A stretch of 64,000 bases of DNA from Trichomonas vaginalis G3 (GCF_026262505.1 NC_067206.1:31635896-31699895); one strand, 5' to 3'; numbered from the stretch's first letter, positions 20,940 through 32,128 are shown. A program made the numbers and translations. The notes: generated by a model not told the origin, from the letters alone.

Positions 20940-21771
20940 AATATTAATTTGTTATAGATAAAATGTTTAATTTTTTCTAATTTTAATTTTATTTTTGAAA
21001 ATATATCACTTCTTAATATGACTATATATGTTTGCCATTGTTCAAATGATGTTTCATTGCATCCACTAATGAAATTAAATACTTGAATATTACTTCAAAA
21101 AATTCAATGAATTGAACTTGTTTTTCATGATTAATTTACTTTCTATTATAGTGTAATTAAAATCTACTCTCATTTGAACATATTTTTTTTAATGTTATAA
21201 TATTCTAATTTTGATTGATATAATGATTAGCTATAATTTAATAATATTAATTTACACAAACATGTAAATTGTGGTGTACTTCTTTTGCGATATTTATCCA
21301 TTAATTTGTGGTTGAATTCCTTCATCAATTTATTTATATAAATAACAACAATGAAAGTTAAGTAAAAATTTAAGGAATTACATAAAAATGAAAATTACAA
21401 ATGCAAAATGGATATGTTTCGTTTATTAAAATTTAAAATTACAAATGCAAATGATATAATGAAATATCAATTTGAACGGAAAAATTCATCATTACTCTTG
21501 CTCAGTACTTCATCAAAGTGCATCTGTTCATCATATATTTTCCTAAATATCATATATCGATGACAAGTGAAGTAGCCAATTGTCGTCAATTCAAATTTGA
21601 TAGATTTGAAAGTTCTCAAATATTGAACTGAACCTCTACCCATTATTATCAAAATATTTGATAAAAACTGACCAAACGATTTACATCAGCCTCAGAGTTG
21701 AATGATCAATTTTGGCAAAAAGAATTAGAGTTGTTATCAAAATTTTGTATTTATTGCGTTTCGAAATGACT
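20940..21771. other. Intergenic region without a supported gene
   Basis: AT-rich. A 58-codon open stretch on the minus strand (ATG 21643 to 21467) has no initiator and no recognisable motif. 'AAATTACAAATGCAAA' occurs twice at about 21390 and 21436, a short direct duplication. Confidence 0.4.
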
Positions 21772-21778
21772 TCATTTT
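21772..21778 (+). promoter_or_regulatory. Initiator-like element (TCATTTT)
   Basis: TCATTTTTGTTTC immediately precedes the ATG at 21785, giving a predicted leader of about 10 bases. Confidence 0.5.
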
Positions 21779-21784
21779 TGTTTC

Positions 21785-22654
21785 ATGTCTGAAACACTTC
21801 GCTTACTCTTCCCACAATGGCAAGGAGCAAACTCTATATTACTCAGAACACTTGCTCCTGATCTTAAAGAACCAGGATTTGGCTACACCCTCGGCTCAAG
21901 AATGATTAATTTATTAGTTCCTGATCCAAATACAAAAACAGCCACTGTTCCTATTTCTATGGATGAATCTCCAGAAGCCATCAAGACAGAGAATGGTATT
22001 TTTGCATATCAAGAAATAAAGAAGAATATTCAATTAGCACTTGATATCCTCAACAAAGAACATCCAAAGAAGGTTGTAACAATCGGTGGGGAATGCTCTG
22101 TCAGTCTTGCACCATTTGCTTACATGGCTGGACAGCATAAAGATGATACAGCACTCATTTGGGTTGATGCACATCCAGATATTAATCTTCCAGGCAATGA
22201 ATATGATGGCTTCCATGCCATGATTTGTGCCCACGCAATGGGTCTTGGAGATGAAGGAATCCTGAAATTACTTCCAGGAACAGTTTCTCCCAAGAACACA
22301 CTTATGGTTGGATTAAGACAGTTCACAGATCCAGCAGAGAAACTCAGAAAAGAGCTCGGCATTCCATATGTTTCTTGTGATTCTGCAAACAAAAGCCCAG
22401 ATGAAGTTATCAACTGGATCAAGCAATCAGGAAAGACAAAGATCTTAGTTCATCTCGATCTCGATGCATTGGAGCCAAAGGATCTTTGGGTTGCTCTTGG
22501 TAATGATCCAAATGGACTTCACCCATCATCTGTTGCCAAGCTTCTTAATGCAATTTCAAAGGAATTTGATTTGGTTGCTCTCACAATTGCAGAACCATTC
22601 CCACGTGAACAAATGAAGTTCAGATCATTCCTTGAGGAGCTTCCATTAAAGTAA
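21785..22654 (+). CDS. Arginase/agmatinase-family (ureohydrolase) protein with a Cys in the first metal motif
   Basis: 289 residues, the usual size of the family. Metal motifs in order: GGECS (101-105) where most members have GGDHS; DAHPD (128-132), intact; and HLDLDALEP (223-231) with both metal-ligand Asp residues (225, 227). The later GLHPSS and AEPFP segments match the family's C-terminal loops. Classical members use two Mn ions to hydrolyse arginine or agmatine to urea. Replacement of the first His by Cys occurs in a subfamily annotated only as 'arginase family', whose substrate is uncertain, so I do not assign arginase activity. No transit peptide or signal is visible, so probably cytosolic. 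Trichomonads have an arginine dihydrolase energy pathway, so an arginine-related role is possible but unproven. Resemblance to bacterial proteins makes lateral transfer worth considering. Confidence 0.8.
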   Translation: MSETLRLLFPQWQGANSILLRTLAPDLKEPGFGYTLGSRMINLLVPDPNTKTATVPISMDESPEAIKTENGIFAYQEIKKNIQLALDILNKEHPKKVVTIGGECSVSLAPFAYMAGQHKDDTALIWVDAHPDINLPGNEYDGFHAMICAHAMGLGDEGILKLLPGTVSPKNTLMVGLRQFTDPAEKLRKELGIPYVSCDSANKSPDEVINWIKQSGKTKILVHLDLDALEPKDLWVALGNDPNGLHPSSVAKLLNAISKEFDLVALTIAEPFPREQMKFRSFLEELPLK

Positions 22655-22825
22655 GACTAATAAATTAAAGGAATATAGTAAGAAATAACAAATAAATAAA
22701 AATGAATAAATTAATTTAATTACCTTTTTAACGGAAGTCATATTTTCATAGAAATATCTTTATAACATAATTTTAGCTGATTTTTAGAAAATGTATTACA
22801 TTATGATTTTTCGTTTTTTATTTTT

Positions 22826-23719
22826 TTGATGACGAGATCTCCTCATGAACTAAGATTTCAAATTGAACAAATGAAAAGGAAGATTGAAGAATTAGAAAGG
22901 AGATCAGAAGATAGAATATCTTATTTAACAGAAGAAAAGAATTTCTGGAATTCAATCAAATCCGGAAATGACGAAGAAACAATAAATAAACAATATAAAC
23001 AACTTGAAGCATCATACTTACAATACGCATCTAACATAGAATTAGATAATAATAAAGAAATTTCAAAATATAATTTTCATATTGACGAACTAAAGAACGA
23101 TATTTCACAAGAGGAAGCGAAAAACGCAAAAATTGTAACAGAAAACATCGATTTAGGATCTAAAATCGATCAATTACAAGGAGAATACAACACATTAATC
23201 AATAAATATGTTTTCCTCAGACCGAAATTCGAAAAACTTTTATCTAAAGTAATACAGACTAAAGTACAATCGCATACATCACAAATAAAGAATATTGACA
23301 AAATAACAAATTCGTTATCTTCTTTAGAAGAAAAATTAAATCGAGAAAAATTACAAATAAAGGATGAATGCGATTTTTATCATGAAAACAAAAAGAAAAT
23401 TAAACAAGCAGAAGATATCGTCAAAAGATTAGAGGATGCACTATTAGATATCAGTGATTTACCAGAGTTTTCAGCTCCAGAACCATCAGATCTCATAAAT
23501 AATCCAGATTTAATTATTAAATTTGTTGATAACGTAGAACAGCATGTTAGAACGAAAGCAGAAGAAAGGGAAAAGAAGCTCTCCAAAAACAATCGATCTG
23601 TTGCTGCTACGATGTCTGAATCCAGAAAATCTCCTTTATCAAAAGATGTCGCAAAGGTTATTTGCGAAGTTGGACACAAAGTTGTTGATCTATCCAATGA
23701 ATATAGTTCTGTTTGTTAA
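22826..23719 (+). CDS. Coiled-coil protein of unknown function
   Basis: 297 residues, coiled coil through most of residues 8-210 (LRFQIEQMKRKIEELERR; ISKYNFHIDELKNDISQEEA; KIDQLQGEYNTLINKY), with a more compact C-terminal region (LLDISDLPEFSAPEPSDLI... VAKVICEVGHKVVDLSNEY). A cytoskeletal, basal-body or flagellar coiled-coil role would suit such a protein in a flagellate, but no family motif proves it. Start is the first ATG after an AT-rich leader; no clear TCA initiator is seen close by. Ends 246 bases before element A copy 2. Confidence 0.7.
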   Translation: MMTRSPHELRFQIEQMKRKIEELERRSEDRISYLTEEKNFWNSIKSGNDEETINKQYKQLEASYLQYASNIELDNNKEISKYNFHIDELKNDISQEEAKNAKIVTENIDLGSKIDQLQGEYNTLINKYVFLRPKFEKLLSKVIQTKVQSHTSQIKNIDKITNSLSSLEEKLNREKLQIKDECDFYHENKKKIKQAEDIVKRLEDALLDISDLPEFSAPEPSDLINNPDLIIKFVDNVEQHVRTKAEEREKKLSKNNRSVAATMSESRKSPLSKDVAKVICEVGHKVVDLSNEYSSVC

Positions 23720-23965
23720 TAAAATTATATGGTTTATGAAAAAATAACTGTAAATTGTTTCAATTTTGATCACAAACTATACCTTTTTATTGTGGAATAT
23801 TACCAATATTCCTATATTATTGTTAAGCATCCCGAAATCTCATCTATACTAGCATATTATGATTATATTTTATATTTGGTAATTTACTGGCAACGGTGAA
23901 AAAAAATTATTCAATCAAAAAAATGGGTTCGGATTTGAAAAATATTTAACTATTATCAGTCATGC

Positions 23966-25018
23966 TAAGGGTTTCGTTTTGCTAAAATTGTCACTTTTAT
24001 AGCATATTTGTTTTTGGATGTTTTGCGAAACCAAAAAAAAACTATGATATACAATGTGTGTGTAAAGAAAATACTTTATTTACTAGTTAAAAAATCATTT
24101 GGTATTGATCAAGTTATTTTTTCTGGATAAGATATTATATGGATAATTGGATAGAAAATACAATTATATAATCTTGTACCTGGTTTAATTAAGCTAATTG
24201 TCATCAGAAACTTGTAATTTTTATGAATTTCAGATTTTCTTTTCATTACTGCTTTTCTTAATAGGTCAAGTTCTTATTTACGTTATAAAGTATGATATTT
24301 ACAAATATCAAGTTATCGTGTTTTTTGAGAAATTATGAGAAACAAACAAAAATGAAAAAGATAGGAATAGCAATGAATAGTGATGTGGGTATAGAAATGT
24401 AAGAGATATGAATGCAAAGCAATCAGTATTTAGGATATTGACCATAGATTTCGAAAAAAAAATGCTGCATATTGAGCGAAAACTATGATTATATTATAAG
24501 GCTGTCATTTAAAGCATAATGAAACTATTCCCTTTTCATTTTAATCGAATAAGATAGTAAAGATTTTTGAATTAGCTAGAAACTGATGAGATGTTTTCAT
24601 AAATCAGATTTTTAATCTCTATAATGTATAATTCACTCAATATCTCAATTTTGATATTGCGAGATATTTTTGCTATCGGTTTCGCAATTTTGACACAATA
24701 GCAAGAGGGTTCTATAAGCATTATTATCAACGTAGAATCTGAATATCATATCAGAAAATGTCGCAAATCCGACATCTACCCGACCAAATAGCAAAAATAA
24801 TTGAATACTTTTCGCAAAAACTTTAAAAATCGATAAAAATATGAAATATAGATATTAAAGAGACTTTTTATATAATATTCATAAAGATTTTCCAAAAATA
24901 TGATACCGCAAAATTAAAAAAGTGACGTCTTGAGTGGAGTTAAAGGTCGAAATTGCTAGCTAAATGTTTTTTAGCGAAATTGCGTATTGTACGTTTTTTT
25001 CGCAAAACGAAACCCTTA
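23966..25018. mobile_element. Element A, copy 2: 1053-bp non-autonomous DNA transposon
   Basis: Same 17-bp terminal inverted repeats as copy 1 and a 7-bp target duplication GTCATGC (23959-23965 and 25019-25025). It differs from copy 1 at a handful of scattered positions (single substitutions and single-base length changes). It ends 109 bases before the start codon of the RhoGEF-kelch gene and so lies in or next to that gene's promoter. Confidence 0.92.
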
Positions 25019-25127
25019 GTCATGCAAATTTAACATATTAAAAAAAGATTTGATGTTTCGATTACAATCACTTCACATTTAATTTTCTTTTCAATATTTT
25101 TTTTTCTTCTTTTCTCGTCCCATCATA

Positions 25128-28100
25128 ATGACAAAACAACTATTTCATGTTTTAAAAGATGGGGCAATCTTTTCATCGCGTGATGCATCAGCCTATTCTG
25201 ATAAAACAGCACAAGAAATCCTGGAAAACTTAAAAGAACCAAATTCAGTTCTGGCGATTCAAACACTCACATCAATTATACCAATCAAACCAACAGATAA
25301 ACCATTAAAAATGTATCCTTCTATCATTGGTCAATGCGCTTTAGAAATTAATGAAGTCGAAAACGCCTTAATTATCCAACCTGAAGATTTCCTTGGTAAA
25401 ATTTCGTTTTTCTTTGAGTGCAAGACACAAGAGACTGAGCATGTTCCGAATTTCCCAGTTACATTTGACCAGCAGGAACTTAAAACAATTTCATTTGACA
25501 AATTTTTGACAACTGTTACGGAAAGTTTCGATCTACCACACACCGATGGAAAAATATACCACGACGACAAATTACTCGATGCCGATACAAAAACAGCCGA
25601 CATTTTGAAGTGGATTTACGAAAAACCTCTTACATTCCAATGCACATTAGAAGAAAAAGGTTGTTACAGACTTAGAATGCGTAGAAATCTCATTACGGAA
25701 ATTGCAAGTACAGAAATTACATACATTAACGACTTAAATACCTTAATTAATTATTTCAAGCCACAACTTGAAAGAACGAAGCTTTTAAAGGAAGACCAAG
25801 TCGCCATGATCTTCAAAGAGATCCCTACAATCTTAAGTTGCCATATCCACTTCTTATCTTCAATCAAAGCCAGAGGAAGCGGCTTCGACGCCATTGTTTC
25901 GGATTGTTTCATGGAGTTCTCCAGGTTCTTCAAGCTTTCGGCCAACTACGTCTCTCATTACCACGATATCGCAAAAATTGCCGGCCAATTAAACGAAAAA
26001 GACATGGAAGAGATCATCAAGAAGTGTCCACTTAACGATCTAGGTAGAGATTTCCAGTCCTATTTGATTACTCCCGTTCAAAGATTACCAAGATACATTT
26101 TATTCATCCGTGAACTGATCAAATTCACTCCGAAATGCCACCCAGACGCTGCCGGCCTCCAAATTGCCCAAATCAAGATCGACGCCGTTACAAAAGAGAT
26201 CGAAGAGCAAAAAGACAAGAACGAGCACATCTATTCGATCGCAAACCTCCAGAACAGACTTACACCTCCAATTACATTACTCGCTCCTGCGAGAGATCTT
26301 CTTGAAAAATTCAAGATCCAAATTCTTGAACCGCCGTTGAAATCTCCCTGCAGATTATACCATTTTACGGATATGTGCCTCATTGTGACCAAGCTGAAAT
26401 CGAAATCCCACCAAGTTATGTACGATTCTCTCATAATGCAGATGAATTACGATCCGAACTTCGGCCAGGACACTGTTTTATTCGTAAACCAGGGTAAACC
26501 GTTGATTGTCAAGTTCAATTCGCAGAACGAGAAGAACAATTACCTCCAAAAAGTCACAATTGAGCGAACAAGGCTTTACTCCAACAATTTCAACAAGAGA
26601 AACTCAATACTGTGGTCTGATGTCCATGTTTCCGCACTTCCACCACCTGTTACGAGTTTAGATGCAGCGAATTTGAACGATGACATTTATTTCACCGGCG
26701 GTTTGGCCCAAACACGAGACACAAAGGAGAAAGTGAAGATGCCATTGATTATTTACAATGTACAGACCAATGTCTTATCGCATTCCGCGATTCTTTCACT
26801 TCCTTTCGTCGGATCAAGTGTTTGTTCGAACAACAACAAACTGTTCGTGTTCGGCGGCATCAAGAAAGAATCACAGAAGCCAACGAAGGCTGTTTTTGCC
26901 TTTGACAACATCACTTCACAATGGCAAGAATTTTCTTCATTAGAAACAGCTGATTCTCGAAGTTTCCACTCAGCAGTTCTCTTCCAGAACAAAATGTTCG
27001 TATTCGGAGGAAAGAACGCTAAGGGAGAATCTCTCGGAGACACTTTAGTTTTGGATTTGAATACAAAACAATTCAATAGTTTACAAACAAAAGGTGACAT
27101 AAAACCACCACCACGCATGTCACATTCATGTGTTGTTGTTGGCAATTACATGATAATACACGGCGGCAGAGACCACAAGAAGTTTTATTCAGATATCTGG
27201 TGTTTGGATCTGATAAAATACGAGTGGACAAAAATTGGTGTCAAAAATGATGTCAAAATTCATAAAAGAGCCGGACATCGGTGTATCATTGTAGGTACAA
27301 CTATGTTTGTCATTGGCGGATGCAACAAGAACGAGGAAGGCCAGAAGATGAAGTCAATTGCATTAGATTTGGCAACAGGAAACTGCGAAATCATGAATGA
27401 CGAAGGAAATGTCCCTTCAATCACAAATTTCGCTCTCGGAATTGCTCACGACAAATTCATCATTTACGGTGGACAGGATTTGGATACTGCGTCAATAAGA
27501 TCTTCTCTGCTACAGTTGAGTATCCCTGAAAGATTCTTCACCAAACAGAAGACATTTAACTTCAATCCAAAGCTGTTAGAAAAGAAACCAAAATCAAATA
27601 AAAAAGAAAAATCAGAAAAAAGTGACAAATCTGAGAAAAGTGACAAAAATAAACCAAAAGCACGAAATCCATCACCAGAAATCAGGCGCGAGAACTCTTT
27701 GAAGCAGAAGAGCGGTGAACCAGAGATAAAGAGAGATAATTCGTTCAACCAAAAGAGAGAAAGTTTGGATCCGTCATCTCTAATCAAACAAAAGAGAGAA
27801 AGTTTGGATCCGTCATCTCTAATCAAACAAAAGAGAGAAAGTTTGGATCCGTCATCTCTAATCAAACAAAAGAGAGAAAGTTTGGATCCGTCATCTCTAA
27901 TCAACCAAATTAATCAGGTTCATCTTCATAAAGTGGATTCGTCAAAACCGCTCAAACCGTCATTTTCATCCGACCACTTAAGAGCTAAAACACCAAACGC
28001 GGAAACGAAATCTCCTTCTCAAACGGAATTGTCAAAATTGGCACCAGAAAAACAGCAGCCAATATCTGTAAATCCATTTGAAAACAGAATGCCAAAATTG

Positions 28101-28661
28101 AGACCAATTGAGAAGAAAAGTGACGGTTTTGAAAAACCGAAATTAAAACCGGTTGAAAAGAAAAGTGACACTCCAAAAGTACCACCACAGAACACTTTTG
28201 AAAAGCCGAAGCTTCGTCCTGTTGAGAAGAAATCAGATTCGTCTGCATCTCAGAAAGAAGAAGGTGAATTTGATTTCGATAAATACGCAAAAGAAAAGAA
28301 AATTGACATCAGCAGTTTACAATCGTTTAGACAAAAAATGGTCAAAGCCAAGTTGCAAACATTGTACAACCTAGAAATGGAGAACAAGAAGCTGCAACAA
28401 GAAGGCTCTTCCATAGGAAATTCCCAGGTTTCAATGCCAAACACAAAAGTTGGAATTTTCGATGGAAAAAGTTGCAAAACAATTATTCTCAAAAACAGAG
28501 TGAACTTCGATGAGTTTTTGAAGCAGATCTCGACTTATACGAAGGGAAAGTCGAATCTGATGATTAAACTTAGAAACTCTCCAACAGCTGTTAAATTAAC
28601 AAAGGAATCATTTATTAGCGCTTCTGCTAATACAAATGTTTTGAAAATTATTGTTCAATAA
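25128..28661 (+). CDS. RhoGEF (DH-PH) protein with kelch repeats
   Basis: 1177 residues. About 100-175 is a small ubiquitin-like or adaptor-like segment. Residues about 185-370 form a Dbl-homology domain; its hallmark third conserved region is LGRDFQSYLITPVQRLPRYI. A PH domain follows (about 385-480, LLEKFKIQ...YHFTDMCLIVTK...VKFNSQNEKNNYLQKV). About 500-805 holds six kelch repeats with the GG pairs (LFVFGGIKK, MFVFGGKNA, MIIHGGRDH, MFVIGGCNK, FIIYGGQD), predicting a beta propeller. Then comes a Lys/Ser/Pro-rich region with perfect 13-residue repeats (876-927) and four looser KPKLRPVEKKSD repeats (about 985-1040), and a C-terminal 75-residue PB1-like domain. DH-PH modules exchange GDP for GTP on Rho/Rac GTPases, so this should link a kelch-bound partner to actin control at the membrane. 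The combination is typical of amoeboid and trichomonad lineages. Confidence 0.9.
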   Translation: MTKQLFHVLKDGAIFSSRDASAYSDKTAQEILENLKEPNSVLAIQTLTSIIPIKPTDKPLKMYPSIIGQCALEINEVENALIIQPEDFLGKISFFFECKTQETEHVPNFPVTFDQQELKTISFDKFLTTVTESFDLPHTDGKIYHDDKLLDADTKTADILKWIYEKPLTFQCTLEEKGCYRLRMRRNLITEIASTEITYINDLNTLINYFKPQLERTKLLKEDQVAMIFKEIPTILSCHIHFLSSIKARGSGFDAIVSDCFMEFSRFFKLSANYVSHYHDIAKIAGQLNEKDMEEIIKKCPLNDLGRDFQSYLITPVQRLPRYILFIRELIKFTPKCHPDAAGLQIAQIKIDAVTKEIEEQKDKNEHIYSIANLQNRLTPPITLLAPARDLLEKFKIQILEPPLKSPCRLYHFTDMCLIVTKLKSKSHQVMYDSLIMQMNYDPNFGQDTVLFVNQGKPLIVKFNSQNEKNNYLQKVTIERTRLYSNNFNKRNSILWSDVHVSALPPPVTSLDAANLNDDIYFTGGLAQTRDTKEKVKMPLIIYNVQTNVLSHSAILSLPFVGSSVCSNNNKLFVFGGIKKESQKPTKAVFAFDNITSQWQEFSSLETADSRSFHSAVLFQNKMFVFGGKNAKGESLGDTLVLDLNTKQFNSLQTKGDIKPPPRMSHSCVVVGNYMIIHGGRDHKKFYSDIWCLDLIKYEWTKIGVKNDVKIHKRAGHRCIIVGTTMFVIGGCNKNEEGQKMKSIALDLATGNCEIMNDEGNVPSITNFALGIAHDKFIIYGGQDLDTASIRSSLLQLSIPERFFTKQKTFNFNPKLLEKKPKSNKKEKSEKSDKSEKSDKNKPKARNPSPEIRRENSLKQKSGEPEIKRDNSFNQKRESLDPSSLIKQKRESLDPSSLIKQKRESLDPSSLIKQKRESLDPSSLINQINQVHLHKVDSSKPLKPSFSSDHLRAKTPNAETKSPSQTELSKLAPEKQQPISVNPFENRMPKLRPIEKKSDGFEKPKLKPVEKKSDTPKVPPQNTFEKPKLRPVEKKSDSSASQKEEGEFDFDKYAKEKKIDISSLQSFRQKMVKAKLQTLYNLEMENKKLQQEGSSIGNSQVSMPNTKVGIFDGKSCKTIILKNRVNFDEFLKQISTYTKGKSNLMIKLRNSPTAVKLTKESFISASANTNVLKIIVQ
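27753..27908 (+). repeat. Four tandem 39-bp coding repeats
   Basis: Four units encode KRESLDPSSLIKQ (the last ends INQ). The DNA of the units is identical through the whole 39 bases, including silent positions, so the amplification is recent and may vary between strains. Confidence 0.95.
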
Positions 28662-29438
28662 AAAAATAATAAAAAAAGATTTATTCGTTTTAAATAATTT
28701 TGACTTTTTTTATAAGAAAACTCTCGTTAAACATTACATCATCACAAAACAAATCAAAGATCCTAATCAGGTATTTTTTTAATCATGTAAGAGTGTACTT
28801 TCATCCCTATGACACGACCTTTAATTTAGATGTTTAAGGTTAATTTTCAATGACGCTTCACGCCAGTTGTCAAAATTTTGAATTGAAGTCAGATGGGTGT
28901 AAGTGCAGCCCAAAGGGTGCACTTTCTGATATCTTTTCATGACATCAGATTATGGCTTATTAATAAAACAGTCATATAATAAGAGTTATATAAAACTTGT
29001 GGTTCTGCAAAAACGATTATTTAAAATTGAATTTGAATATATTTTGCGTATTTGAAAATCAAATATTTCTTTTTCGATTTAAAATTTAATTTGTGAATGC
29101 TTAACCAAGGCATAATATTATAACAGATCTGCAAAAATTCTAAGTTTTGCGTGTCTTTCCGCAATATTTTGGGAATGCGTCAGAAAGTGACAAGTGCTCT
29201 TTCATACAGTATACACACCAATAAAACATAAAAATAATAAGAGATAATTCTTTTGTTAAAATATATTTATACATTCTTGATATATTCATAAAACATATGA
29301 AAGATCTCAAACACATGAATCACTAAAACCAAATCTAATATAAAAACATATTATCGGTCATGCATAGTAGCTTTTGCTCAATAAGAAAGAACTATTAAAA
29401 AGTTATTTTATTTGGTTTTATTATAATTACCTTTATTT
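28662..29438. other. Convergent intergenic region
   Basis: Lies between the 3' ends of the RhoGEF gene and the Cys-tailed membrane protein gene. I see no gene, RNA or repeat; the stretch at 28790-28930 is somewhat richer in G+C but has no open frame of note. Confidence 0.45.
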
Positions 29439-30395
29439 TTAAACTTGTGGTTCTGCATCTTCCTTAGACTTCGATAATACGCAGCATGGCATGCAATTTG
29501 CGCAGCAACCATGGCAGCAGCAGCATGTGCAGCAAACGCAGCAGAGGACGCAACCGATGACACTCAAGATGGTAATAATAATGGCAACAATAAGAACAAT
29601 GTAAAGTGGATGCAATGGACCTGTAAATGTCTCAAATTCATAACTTTGAGTATTTGCTTTGTATAAACCACCTTCAGGATTAAGCGTTAATTGATAATCT
29701 TGCAAATAGAGCCTTCTCGATGATGTAACAGATTGATTTTGATAAATTTCAACATCAACCCATTTATTGCTATCCCATCCAAAATCATGAGCAACGAATG
29801 AAAGGTGATTAAAAGAAGTACTGATAGTCCACGGATCAAGCTCTGAATCAGGTTTCATTCTGATTTCAGGTTTTCCATCCTGGACAATGATACCATAATG
29901 TACAATTCTTCTTCCTGTGAAGGTATTTGATTTATTTTTGAGCGAGTTATAATTATAAAGTTTCATTTCTCCCTTTGTTTTTGAAGATATTGTTACATGA
30001 TCGTAGCGCTCGAGTTTTGCAGCTTTCATTATGGTTGGTGTGTAAGGAAAATGAATTGCAGTGAAATTACAAAGATCTTCTAAGCAAACAATTTCTGTAG
30101 ATGCTTCTCGCGAATGACCAACACCTATATTAATATTTACGCCACCAGTAACAGCAATAGGATCCTCAATCCATTGCGTTGTTGTTGCTTTAGATGCCAT
30201 TATATCAAAAAGCTGAGTACGCGCTTTAAACTTTTTATCCGAGCTAAATATGTAATTGCCTTTGATGCAAATCAATTCATCTTTTGGAATAGTAAAGTTA
30301 TGATAGGTTATTGAGTTACTATAAAATCTATCACAGTACTCTTTGCAATTCTCGAAGTCCGCAGATAATGACTTGTAAGCATAGATCAAAAGCAT
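29439..30395 (-). CDS. Single-pass membrane protein with a Cys-rich cytoplasmic tail
   Basis: 318 residues. The N-terminus (MLLIYAYKSLSA) is only weakly signal-like. Residues about 15-255 are a probable extracellular region with several N-glycosylation sequons (NFT, NKS, NQS) and paired cysteines (CKEYC, CLEDLC). One membrane helix (PLYIVLIVAIIITILSVIG, about 260-280) runs into a striking cysteine cluster: CVLCCVCCTCCCCHGCCANC then MPCC, 16 cysteines in about 25 residues, followed by a charged tail. Cysteines next to a membrane helix are typical palmitoylation sites, so the tail may be heavily acylated and raft-associated; this is inference. A DHHC acyltransferase-like gene lies in the same window. 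No family name recognised. TCATTTT lies 5 bases upstream of the ATG. Confidence 0.75.
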   Translation of the reverse strand: MLLIYAYKSLSADFENCKEYCDRFYSNSITYHNFTIPKDELICIKGNYIFSSDKKFKARTQLFDIMASKATTTQWIEDPIAVTGGVNINIGVGHSREASTEIVCLEDLCNFTAIHFPYTPTIMKAAKLERYDHVTISSKTKGEMKLYNYNSLKNKSNTFTGRRIVHYGIIVQDGKPEIRMKPDSELDPWTISTSFNHLSFVAHDFGWDSNKWVDVEIYQNQSVTSSRRLYLQDYQLTLNPEGGLYKANTQSYEFETFTGPLHPLYIVLIVAIIITILSVIGCVLCCVCCTCCCCHGCCANCMPCCVLSKSKEDAEPQV

Positions 30396-30400
30396 TTCTA

Positions 30401-30407
30401 AAAATGA
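30401..30407 (-). promoter_or_regulatory. Initiator-like element (TCATTTT)
   Basis: TCATTTTTAGAA leads directly to the ATG at 30395, fitting TCA(+1)Py(A/T). Confidence 0.5.
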
Positions 30408-30476
30408 AATAAAAGATTCTGAATTTTGAAAAATAACTCAAAAATTGAATGTATATTTGAATTAGTATTGAATTAA

Positions 30477-30547
30477 CCAAATTACTTAAGACTTTTCAGA
30501 GGATTGAGTGATCACTCAATCTTCTGAAATACTCTAAAGTAATTTGG
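30477..30547. repeat. 71-bp imperfect palindrome
   Basis: Arms CCAAATTACTT (30477-30487) and AAGTAATTTGG (30537-30547) with inner arms CAGAGGATTGAGTGA / TCACTCAATCTTCTG around a TGATCA centre. It lies about 80 bases upstream of the membrane-protein gene. It could be a tiny foldback (MITE-like) insertion or a regulatory cruciform. Confidence 0.7.
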
Positions 30548-32128
30548 TGTTTGGCCACTATTTAAATATTAGTTCCATTTTTTTTATCTAACATTGAAAA
30601 TGTGAAGAAGCTCACATTTTTAAAATCCGATAATTCTAGAAATATAACCTTAGGCTCAATTATTTTGTTTTTTCGCAATAAATACGTTAATTTGCTGAAT
30701 TCATAATTGAATGACGTGAGTTTATATGACCCAAAAGAATAGAAAATTATTTTGTATATGCTTTTGTAGTCCAGTTTTTAAGTTTTTTAATTTCTGATGG
30801 GCCGTTGTGAAAAATACCGATTTACAAATTTTACTCAGTACCATATGTAATGTTAATCTATATAAAATTTCAGATTTGAAGTCGAATGAGAGCTTTATGA
30901 CTATTCAATAATTCAAAGGGAACTAGTTGAACTGAGAAATGAAGTTTAATCCTCGTGTGATATTTCAAGTAATGACAAATAAACATATTTTTCATTTAGT
31001 CAAAATGTACTTTTGAATTTTAGTACACTTTGTTAAGTACATTATTGATAGTTGAGAAACGATTCTTTTTTATGACAACGTCACCGGACCAACGATATTT
31101 TTTTTAATTAGTCGGTCACCAAATGATGTAGAATCTATATGTATTGAAAATCCGAAATTTCATTGTTTCATTTAGTTTTCTTATCTTCTCAAAAAAATTG
31201 AAAGGTAATCACCCGTGATTCGTAATTGAAAGTTATCAAAAGGTTGAACGGTTGAAAACCAAATCATAAATTTGTTGTAGAATATCATATGATTTTGATT
31301 TCAAAATATTGTGTCATAATTTCGATTTTAGCTTTTATATATTGAATTTCTCCCAAACCATAGTGATGACTTTAATTATCATTTTCATTTTTACGAAATT
31401 CCAAATTCTCACTTATCATTAATTTGGAGCCTTGGCATTTACTTTTTATTTTTGTTTGAGAGATGTATTAGAATTCAAAAACATGCTCAATTCAAACTTA
31501 TTCCCACTATTGGGGGTGTAGGTTACTCGATTTAAATATTTGAATATTATAATATTTAACAAAGAGACAAAATTTTTGCATTTGTTGTATCCTCTTGAAT
31601 TACCACTGATATTTCTAACAATCAAATTTTTGATAATTCAGATTTTTTGAATATTGCAGTTTTAGTTGCTAAATCCCAATGTCTTTTGCAAAAAATGAAG
31701 TTCAAAGTAATACTTATTTCCGATTTTTATCCCTGCTATATCACTAAAAGGATATCATCATAATATTTATTATCTTCATTAGCCATGAACATCTCTTTCT
31801 ATTCATGATTAATACACTTCCATAATTAACTATGTAATGCATTCACTCCTTATAATCTGATCAGTAAATTTTCAAATTTAGTTTGCTTCTTTTAAGTCTT
31901 CGGTATTGATCACAATTTTGTAATGTTTAATATTTGAGAGAATGGTGTGATATCTTAGATCTAAAGATAAAAATTTGATAAGAAAAATAGCATATTTTTG
32001 GAATTAAACAAATAAAACATGCATGTTTTTACATATATGATAGAAAACAAGATATTTGATAAAATTAATTTCAAAATTAATTTTGATTGTGCAAATCTAT
32101 TAATTTAGATATAACTATGCTAAATTCA
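30548..32128. other. Gene-free AT-rich stretch
   Basis: 1.6 kb with no sustained coding frame, no RNA gene and no repeat that I can see. Confidence 0.5.
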
